DNA of 13,321 nt, from the NCBI GenBank assembly GCA_015501585.1, contig JADNRY010001279.1:1-13321 (forward strand). Reading direction: 5' to 3'. This stretch comes from Rhodocollybia butyracea. Lineage: Eukaryota > Basidiomycota > Agaricomycetes > Agaricales > Omphalotaceae. Each line of letters starts with the position of its first letter. Positions within the stretch are counted from its first letter, which is position 1. This document shows positions 1 through 6,416 of the stretch, in pieces. The translations under genes were made by a program, and so were the position numbers. The notes beneath the pieces are model-generated. The model did not search any database and was not told the DNA's origin. It worked only from the letters and a program-made list of their open reading frames with translations.

Positions 1-202
1 CTGAGGCCTGAGGCATCCATCTATCACTTTGAATACGCGCGAGATAATTATTGCCATGTTATTTTCATAATCGTGCAGTAAATACATGTATACTCTATAA
101 AAACGCGATATCGGCATTGCTGAGTAGAAACGGCTAAGACAAGTATACTCTGATACATACGGATGCGATTTGCGTTAACCTCACCAGCAGTATAACAACT
201 CC
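1..202. other. AT-rich edge sequence, no gene seen
   Basis: I see no supportable coding region or RNA gene here. The left edge starts with a short tandem of CTGAGGC. The rest is unremarkable and would be downstream sequence of the minus-strand ORF that follows, if that ORF is real. Confidence 0.4.
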
Positions 203-768
203 CTACGCTACCCCAGAGGAATCTGCGTCCATATCGTGGTCTATGTCTGCATCCTCCAGAAGTATTTCCACTTCTACCCCATCTCCACGTCGTCTTCTGC
301 CGGGACAACGTGCTCTACCACTTTCTCGCTTTCGACAGCATGACTACCTGATTCAAGCACCGTAGCACCTATGTTCGATGATCTACCCGAGGCGGCCCAT
401 CCATAAGTCTCCGAGCCATGAGACCAGAAAGGCTTTAGGCGCCTTAAGGCTACGACATTCTTGCTGTCTTGACGAGGGTTTTCTTGGAAGAACCTAGAAT
501 ACGGAGCCAACAGGGTCATATATGCATTATGTTCGTTCCCCTTGATTACCTGGTAAACTGTAGGCGAGCAGCCAGAAATAGTGAAGGCGTGGCGCAGATG
601 CGGGCCACGGTCAGTACTTTTCCCTTTCTTGAAGGCCTGGGCAACCTGAATTCCTGACCCCATCGATTTCAGAGCAGTAGTCGTTCCGGTTGGTGATTCA
701 TCCGGCGGGGCTAAGTCCGAGCCTTTTTGGGTTGTGCTTAACTTGGGGCTGGGGGTTCGGTTTGCGTT
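203..768 (-). CDS. Hypothetical protein, probable 3' part of a gene, unrecognised
   Basis: I do not recognise this protein. The minus-strand frame is open from a plausible acceptor (CACACTAG, exon starting at 768) to a TAG at 274-276. Its first part is Pro/Ser/Thr-rich and the middle is well structured, with a stretch containing YQVIKGNEHNAYMTLLAPYS and NVVALRRLKPFW. The frame stops just after an acidic run (EDDVEM). One base further, a second frame continues with a very acidic tail (LLEDADIDHDMDADSSG) to a stop at 203-205. The break falls in a run of four C (277-280 on the plus strand), so a one-base deletion or an unrecognised splice is likely. No clear start codon or upstream exon was found. 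An ATG at 661-663 is possible, but the open frame and similar composition run upstream of it. Confidence is limited because no family was identified. Confidence 0.4.
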
Positions 769-1137
769 CTAGTGTGCAATTTGTTCGAGTGAGGCTGAGA
801 CTGAGAGGGTTCATTCCATTCTGACACTGTCCCTAGTTGTAGTCGCCCTGGAAGGGTTGTTTGCATGAATCGACGGTGGCTAGCTCAGAGATCACCCAGT
901 ACTATTGGTCATATACGAACATGAGAGTCAACGCATGAGAGTCAACACAAAAGAAATATATAACATACAATCGGGCTGGGAATTCGTATCCTGGCTTGTA
1001 CGCGTACGAGTGACAGGTTTGTCTTCACCAAACATCCAAGCATCCAATGGACTTTCAAAAAGACAGCGGGTTGAATGCTTCGAAGCCATGTATGTAGTAA
1101 AGCATCCAAAACTATACTTTGCAGTCACGGTGCCCTT
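769..1137. other. Intergenic stretch with a 13-bp tandem duplication
   Basis: There is no convincing gene. Short open frames on both strands lack splice context and recognisable motifs. At 920-932 and 934-946 the 13-mer CATGAGAGTCAAC is repeated with one base between the copies. The sequence TATACTTTGCAGTCA at 1113-1127 recurs with one inserted base at 1517-1532, just outside the inverted-repeat element. Confidence 0.4.
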
Positions 1138-1244
1138 ATAACTGGACACCTTCACACTCGCCTGCTCACACTCACATTCAAGTAATGCCGTAATGCTCAC
1201 ATTCAGCGCTGCCAAATGTGGGCGGGTTAGGGTTAGGGTTAGGT

Positions 1245-1257
1245 GCGCCGAAGGCGC
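1245..1257. repeat. GAA-loop mini-hairpin, copy 1
   Basis: GCGCCGAAGGCGC folds into a 5-bp GCGCC/GGCGC stem around a GAA triloop with a C-G closing pair. It interrupts the TTAGGG tract. Confidence 0.8.
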
Positions 1258-1299
1258 TGTTAGGGTTAGGGCTGGGTTAGGGCTGGGTTAGGGTTAGGT

Positions 1300-1312
1300 G
1301 CGCCGAAGGCGC
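1300..1312. repeat. GAA-loop mini-hairpin, copy 2
   Basis: This is an identical 13-mer, 55 bp downstream of copy 1 and again directly preceded by TTAGGT. Identity of all three copies against a degenerate telomeric background suggests the hairpin belongs to the repeat unit. Confidence 0.8.
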
Positions 1313-1344
1313 GGTTAGAGGTTAGGGTTGGGTTAGGGTTAGGT

Positions 1345-1357
1345 GCGCCGAAGGCGC
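1345..1357. repeat. GAA-loop mini-hairpin, copy 3
   Basis: This is the third identical 13-mer, 45 bp after copy 2, with the same TTAGGGTTAGGT lead-in. It is followed by CAGTTAGCGGTTAGGG, a degenerate telomeric remnant. Confidence 0.8.
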
Positions 1358-1513
1358 AGTTAGCGGTTAGGGTTCGGGACATTGTCCAGCGCGCAAAACG
1401 AGGCTTTAGCGTGCCTGCCCGAAATTTTGCGCTCTTAAATTAAGTAATTGAGTATTAGTATTACTGAGTGTGAGCGTGAGCTTTACGTTGCGAGTGTGAA
1501 GGTGTCTGGTTAT

Positions 1514-1750
1514 CTATATACTCTTGCAGTCATCCTCTGGGATCAGCCCCAAATTTGCGATCGTATTCCTCTGGCTGTAGATAGTGTACAGATATTATCG
1601 TTATAAGTAAACCATAATAGCAGCCTCCAATTCTCTCACCTTAAGACTATTTTCAACTAGACTCGAGTCGTTTCTTTTTGACTGATGACTGACGCAACTC
1701 TACATTTTCAACGCCTCAGCGCTAAAGTAAAGTGATAGACGCATACCTCC
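1514..1750. promoter_or_regulatory. Presumed ARL8 upstream region
   Basis: No gene is visible. The stretch carries the right-hand copy of the flanking direct repeat (1517-1532) and then pyrimidine-rich sequence leading to the ARL8 start, as expected of a fungal promoter and 5' UTR. No clear TATA box or named operator can be assigned. Confidence 0.35.
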
Positions 1751-2880
1751 ATGCCAGGATTCTTTGCTTCATTCTTTCAATGGTTCTCCGCGTATGCTCG
1801 CTGTCGTTTTACTAAAAAATGGACACTGATCCTTTCTGCTAGGCTCTTTTTATCAAAGACAATTGAAATTGCAAGTACGTAGCAATTTGGTTTTTACCAA
1901 GAGCACGTCTAAAGCACGGTCGAGATAGTTGTCGGCCTACAGGTATAGCGATTTGCTCTGACTGTCTATTCTTCAGTTGACCGAACAAACCCTCGTTAGG
2001 CTTCTGGAAAGACTTCGTTTGTACATGTAATTGGTTCTGGCCAGGTGCGAATCTCTACAAGTGGTCCATAAGCTCATAACTGACCTTGTTACCAGTGGAG
2101 TGAAGAAGTTGTTCCGACTGTCGCGTACAATTTTAGGAAGGTTAGGAAAGGGAATGTAACTGTAAGTCTACTTATTGCCGGTTTATTTTGATCTCCTCGA
2201 GCTCTCGGTTTAGATCAACATATGGGATATTGCTGGTTTGTCACATTGACATTGCCCTCCATGTTATGATTGACTAACGTTCAATGAAACAGGCCAGCCC
2301 AAGTTTCGTTCTACATGGGAAAGATATTGCAATGGTGTGGATGCTATAGTGTTTGTTGTGGATTCGTCAGACGTATGTCCCAGTCCCGGGTTCCGCACTG
2401 CAGTTGATTTCCTTTCGTGTAGCGAGAAAAATTCAATGCTGCTCGGTTTGAACTACATCAACTGTTATCTCAGTCGACTCTAGCTGGTGTACCTTTGTTA
2501 GTGGTGAGTTGGAATGAGATTTATCTAGTAGAGTTACCTGACCTTTGATATTTCCAGTTGGGGAACAAGAATGACCTCGATGACCATGCACCTATCAAGG
2601 AACTCATTCCTGTGCTGTGCGTATGATGAACCTGGTACACTTGCCGTTTACTTATCGCTCAACAGACAACTGGACAAGATTAGCGACCGCCCAGTGTCTT
2701 GTTACTCAGTATGTTCCTGTACTCCTTGCATCCAAACGAAAAATCTCATCCTTTAACCAGTGTTCGATGAAATCTCAGCATAATCTGTGAGTTGTCAGCC
2801 TCTGCTCTAGCCAAACCTTCCTAACCACCAATGTTCATAGCGATATCGTTTTACAATGGCTCTCGGAAAAGAGTCATTAA
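1751..2880 (+). CDS. ARL8: ADP-ribosylation factor-like GTPase Arl8
   Basis: This is a small Arf-family GTPase. In animals Arl8 sits on lysosomes and drives their transport and tethering; here a vacuole/late-endosome role is inferred. Twelve exons: 1751-1791, 1843-1874, 1929-1942, 2000-2044, 2096-2161, 2214-2235, 2293-2372, 2423-2503, 2558-2616, 2666-2708, 2761-2786, 2841-2880. They give 182 aa, and every junction is GT-AG and frame-consistent. Visible motifs are an amphipathic N-terminus ([16 protein letters not shown]), the P-loop GLQASGKTS (27-35), switch [10 protein letters not shown] with Thr52, switch [19 protein letters not shown] (70 on), NKND (130-133) and G5 S-M-K (163-165). The [19 protein letters not shown] stretch is diagnostic of Arl8 among Arf proteins. 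There is no Gly2, so no N-myristoylation is expected, as in other Arl8 proteins. Oddities: switch I has AY where the family has GF, and G5 has Met. Introns are 49-57 nt. Confidence 0.93.
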
Positions 2881-3427
2881 AGAGTTTTCACCAAGTTCAT
2901 GTATTATCATACAAATTTTGTACATTCCTAGCCTTACCCCCTGCAGAAGCTAATCGACCTTTATCACCTCCGCTTCGCCATTTGCACAGTCAAGTTGTCA
3001 ATATACATTTGCAGCGTTTCGTTTCCAGAATGCAGCTTGTCAACCTCTTTTTGTACAGATTGAACTCGAATGTAAAGAGCTATGTGGATGAATGAGCATT
3101 TTTGTCAGAGTTTATCCGGACCTGATGCACCTTTCAAGTCCTGTTGGGACGCTGCAATGTCCCTATCCGGATATGAGCGACAGTGTATGGCGTTGAGAAA
3201 TGGACATACTTGAGCACTTTTTCCTTCTTTAGGGCTTCTGTTACGATATCTCCTGGCTCTGTTGTAGGAATTGCCCATGGTTCGTTGAACGAGTCAAAGG
3301 ACATGGTTGTGGGAAGGACTGCTGGCGCTTTTCTTCACGTTGGCGCTTAATCTGCTGACGCGTCGCGTGTTGTCCTTTGCTTCATACACTCATCTAGCCT
3401 GGTTGGACGTTCTAATATTCATCTGCA
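2881..3427. other. Intergenic: ARL8 3' end and ADRM1 upstream region
   Basis: These 547 bp hold the presumed ARL8 3' UTR and the promoter of the next plus-strand gene. Short open frames occur (for example 2856-3095), but they begin inside the last ARL8 exon in another frame and show no family motif. I see no repeat, RNA gene or convincing regulatory site. Confidence 0.4.
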
Positions 3428-4633
3428 ATGGCTGACGCTACAACTTTACTCGCCTTCAAAGCAGGACGGGCTTTCAGAAGAAGTGGTACCAACTTTGTTG
3501 ACCCAGACACAACCAAAGGCGCTATCATCTTGAAGAAAGAAGACGATCTTTTGCATTTCATCTGGAAGAACCGGACTACAAATCAAGTTGAAGAGGTTGG
3601 ACTCTAGTAGTACTCTTTTTGGCGTTGGGCTAACCTTCATGAAGGATCTCATCTTGTTTCCTTCCGACGCAACGTTTTCCAAAGTTCCTCAAGCCTCCGG
3701 CCGTGTCTATGGCAAGTCATCTACATTTTTTTGCATTTCAACGTCGTCTGACTCGAAAGCAGTCTTGAAATTTGCTTCTTCAGACCAGAGACACTTTGTA
3801 AGTGGCAGTATATTTCTGCTGTTTATACGTGACCTTACATGAAAATTCAGTTCTGGATGCAGGTACACTCAATCTTATATTTGAACTGAGTCATGATGAA
3901 CCATGTTGCTACTGTACAGGAAGCTTCTTCTGCCCGTGACGAAGAGTTTGTCAACAACGTCAATGGTTTCCTCGTGGATCCCGACTCAGAACCTACGTGG
4001 ACTTCTCCATCTCAGCCTGAAGCCTCGAGTTCTGGCGCGTCATCGTATGTGTCCAAAAGTATTTCAAGCGAGTGTCAGTCTCTAATCGATGTACTTTGTA
4101 GATCTTCGGCGCCTTCTAATTTCCAAGCTACCCCGGAACAACTGGCTCGGCTCCAGGAGCTGTTGACCTCGGCTGTTGGAAGTAGAGCATCTGCACCGAA
4201 TGGTATGTTAGTACCCGTCACGTTCCCTGGATGTGCCACTCATATCAACTAGAAATGGCCTTGAACGACATACTTACCCCTGCCAACATAACCCCGCTTT
4301 TCACATCACATCCTGATCTCATCCCGACGCTTTTTCCTCATCTTCCTCCGGACTTGCCTATGCCTCCTTCACCAGAAGTGGTGCAGCGAATCATCAGGTA
4401 AGTTTACTTCCTTCCTTTCAACGAAGACGAGTACTGATACAGATCTTCATAGTTCTCCGCAGTTTCGCTCGGCTGTATCTAATTTTGACCAAGCACTTAG
4501 GACTGGCCTTTTAGGCGGTCTAGTTCGTGGTCTAGGTCTACCTGAAGAAGCAGGTACGGGGATTGAACCGTTCTTGAGAGCGATACAACAGCAAGCAGAC
4601 GAAGAGAGAGAAGATGGTATGGATACGGATTGA
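3428..4633 (+). CDS. RPN13: 26S proteasome ubiquitin receptor Rpn13/ADRM1
   Basis: This regulatory-particle subunit binds ubiquitin chains and Rpn2 through an N-terminal PRU domain and recruits the deubiquitinase UCH37 through a C-terminal DEUBAD domain. Eight exons: 3428-3595, 3645-3711, 3760-3797, 3851-3862, 3920-4044, 4102-4202, 4253-4397, 4453-4633, giving 278 aa. The PRU (about 5-115) shows FKAGRAFRRSGT, HFIWKNRT, DLILFPSDATFSKVPQASGR, FWMQ (92-95) and EEFVNNVNGFL. A Ser/Pro linker follows, then the DEUBAD (about 170-260) with NITPLFTSHPDLIPTLFPHL and SSPQFRSAVSNFDQALRTG. The acidic C-terminus ends EDGMDTD. Intron 2 is GC-AG, and exon 4 is only 12 nt, encoding exactly FWMQ. The protein is shorter than human ADRM1 (407 aa) because the linker is short. 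Presence of the DEUBAD implies a UCH37-type partner, unlike budding yeast Rpn13. Confidence 0.94.
3712..3759 (+). other. GC-AG intron in the Rpn13 gene
   Basis: The 48-nt intron starts GCAAGT rather than GTAAGT and ends GAAAG. Only this boundary joins the frames correctly (GRVY, then A from g+ca, then VLKF) in the middle of the PRU domain. A nearby GT (3716) would throw the next exon out of frame. GCAAGT is the usual strong context for the minor class of U2-type GC donors. Confidence 0.8.
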
Positions 4634-5093
4634 TATACAGCCTGGGGAAGGCATCCTATAATACAGACGTCAAATAGAGCAGGAAAACGTATCCTGTCAT
4701 GTGCGTGGCATCCCTCGTTGGCTATAGTCTTGAACGGCTTTGAAGTTGAACGTACTTGTTTGTGGAAACCGCGTTTGGCAACGATGTTTGAAGATTGTTG
4801 AGCTGTTCGATGTGTCGTGTTATCTTTCACCAATCGAATGAAAGTTGCACGTTGGTAACGACTCGATGAGTGTGGTGTGCCAGACCTCCCTTGATTTCAG
4901 GAGTAAGGCCAGCAGGAGATGGTTGGAACCTCCAAAGACCAGTAGTCATCGGTAGACATTATGATCTTAGCAATTTTTTTTGAATCTTATGGCACCTTAC
5001 TATGCGTAGCTGTAAGGCCCTTCCTAGGCGCATCTTTGACTTTGGCTTTTGAAGCGCTTAGGCGCCCGTTCCTTGATCTCAACTTTCACTGCG
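4634..5093. other. Intergenic: RPN13 3' end and capping-protein upstream region
   Basis: These 460 bp have no supported gene. A minus-strand open frame overlaps the last RPN13 exon and its 3' flank but has no family motif or splice support. An 8-T run near 4974 and two AGGCGC motifs (5027 and 5060 areas) precede the next start codon. Their role is unknown. Confidence 0.4.
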
Positions 5094-6359
5094 ATGGAAC
5101 CTCATGAACGAGTTCAAGCTGCCTGTGATTTTCTTCTTCAGTCGCCTCCAGGAGAGATAAACGATGTACTAAACGGTCAGCCAACTATATTAACAAAACG
5201 AGCCCAATCGATGACAAACCTACTTTCCTTTACAGATGTACGCAATATAATTTCCGACGATAACTTGCTAGAAGAAGGCGTTATTCCTGCTCTGAAGAAA
5301 TACAATCTTGCCCAGTTTATCACTGTCGAAGTTCCCGAAACGAACCATCAGGTTTGTCACCACAATTGAGCTCAATTCACCTGCGATTCATCGATTTCGC
5401 GTCCAGTCAATCATCAGCGAAGCTGCTCGTTTAGAAGGAGAGGAACAAGAAAGATGGGTTGATCCTAGATCCAAGCAAAGCTTTGCATTTGACCATATAA
5501 CTCTGGTGCGTTGTCGTTGACCTGTGTGTGAATAATTCGCGAGCGTTGATGCTCACAACTTTGTACAGGAAGCCTCTGACCCCCAGCCATTTGAACCTAA
5601 TGAAGGATCTGAACCATTTAGGTACGCGAACCTGTGTGCAGGTCACTATCCCAAGATATTGATTTGCCCTAGGGTTGCATTGGAGAAAGCATCGCTCAAC
5701 TATCTTTTGGCCCACTTTCACGACGGAGTTACATCCGTTTTCGCTAGCCAGGCTATTACGAATCAATTTATCCTGCAGATTGTCGCCAATAAGTATAATC
5801 CAACCAACTTTTGGTGAATCCTATGACTGGTCAATATAAGCAAAGATATTAACGATGTCCGTCTAGGTCTGGTCGATGGCGATCAGAATATATCGTGGAT
5901 CTGAACGAACATACCGTGAAAGGTACTATGCTCGTGAATGTCCACTATTATGAGCAAGGAAACGTCAGTTTCCTAATACCCAAAGCACGCAATTTATCTA
6001 ATTAACTGTTTGGTGTCTAGGTGCAACTATCTACCACTCACTCGATATCTTTTTCACTTCCCCCAGCAATCGTTACTGCTTCGCCCGAGAGCGCTGGGAC
6101 CAAGATCCTCGCCCTGATAGAATCCGAGGAAGCAAAATATCAAAACTCCTTGAATGATACGTACCATGAAATGTCAGAGAAAACTTTCAAAAGTCTGAGG
6201 AGGGCTTTACCTATGACAAGATCAAAGTTGGATTGGGAGAAGGTGTGTTCCAGAATATGTGTTGGTACTCGCTTTCTGATTATTACGCCACAGGTGCTTG
6301 GGTACAAACTGGGTGCTGAGCTGTCATCAAGCAAGGGGGCTTTCACTCCCGGTTCTTGA
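5094..6359 (+). CDS. CAP1: F-actin capping protein subunit alpha
   Basis: This is the alpha subunit of the CapZ heterodimer, which with the beta subunit blocks actin filament barbed ends and acts in the cortical actin network. Eight exons: 5094-5175, 5236-5351, 5407-5505, 5569-5621, 5673-5813, 5867-5963, 6021-6242, 6294-6359, giving 291 aa (animal CapZ alpha is about 286). Visible family blocks are SPPGEINDVLNDVRNIISDD, FAFDHITLEASDPQP, NPTNFWSGRWRSEY, VHYYEQGNV (189-197), FKSLRRALPMTRSKLDWEKV (from 252) and a C-terminal LGYKLGAELSSSKGAF tentacle. The two family signature regions differ by one residue each from the animal form (EQGN for EDGN, FKSL for FKAL). All junctions keep frame; introns are 51-63 nt. 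The gene ends 57 bp from the stop of the convergent PHD gene. Confidence 0.95.
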
Positions 6360-6416
6360 CAAAATCAAGTTGTAATGTATATATGTATATAGTATAGGAA
6401 AAACTATAATTTCGTT
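6360..6416. terminator. Shared convergent 3' end region
   Basis: Only 57 bp separate the stop codons of the capping-protein gene (plus) and the PHD-finger gene (minus). The stretch is very AT-rich, with alternating TATATGTATATAG and an AAAAACTATAATTT motif, compatible with polyadenylation signals on both strands. Untranslated ends of the two transcripts probably overlap. Confidence 0.45.

Larger units (their letters stand above)
1224..1376 (+). repeat. Interstitial TTAGGG telomere-type repeat tract
   Basis: The plus strand contains many TTAGGG units and variants (GGGTTAGGG, GGGCTGGGTTAGGG, GGTTAGAGG, TTAGCGG), broken into three blocks. Each of the first three uninterrupted runs ends in TTAGG followed by T and the hairpin GCGCCGAAGGCGC. 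TTAGGG is the usual telomere unit of filamentous fungi. Here it is short, degenerate and followed by more than 11 kb of ordinary genes, so it is interstitial rather than a chromosome end. Multiple G-runs separated by 3-nt spacers make the plus strand G-quadruplex-prone. Confidence 0.85.
1138..1513. mobile_element. MITE-like inverted-repeat element with telomeric core
   Basis: A perfect 17-bp inverted repeat, GACACCTTCACACTCGC (1145-1161) and its reverse complement (1490-1506), closes this segment. Outward it extends imperfectly to ATAACTG (1138-1144) against TGGTTAT (1507-1513), 5 of 7 positions matching. Inward, both arms are rich in CTCACACTCA-type motifs, so the subterminal regions are also related. 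No coding capacity for a transposase is visible, so if mobile it would be non-autonomous. The core is TTAGGG repeat with mini-hairpins. Flanking sequence on both sides carries TATACT(C)TTGCAGTCA, which resembles a target duplication but does not abut the inverted ends exactly (10 bp and 3 bp gaps). Alternative: a telomeric insertion that happens to sit between older inverted repeats. Confidence 0.55.

Noticed and set aside
928..1215. Minus-strand ORF of 95 codons and the overlapping plus-strand ORF at 905-1141
   Set aside because: No motif, no splice context, and it runs into the inverted-repeat element; chance open frames.
1224..1376. True chromosome end
   Set aside because: The tract is short, degenerate and followed by over 11 kb of conserved single-copy-type genes, and about 1.2 kb of non-telomeric sequence lies to its left.
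1224..1376. CRISPR-like array (regular 13-mer repeat with spacers)
   Set aside because: There are only three copies, the spacers are telomeric repeats rather than unique sequence, and the genome is eukaryotic.
1943..2044. Decayed P-loop (TEQT) suggesting an ARL8 pseudogene
   Set aside because: That reading takes intronic sequence as exon. With acceptor CGTTAG at 1999, exon 4 encodes [15 protein letters not shown], an intact P-loop, and all 12 exons join in frame.
3893..4252. Single 119-codon ORF as a separate gene
   Set aside because: It reads through introns 5 and 6 of RPN13 (GTATGT...TTTGTAG and GTATGT...AACTAG). The spliced frame gives the DEUBAD-containing protein.
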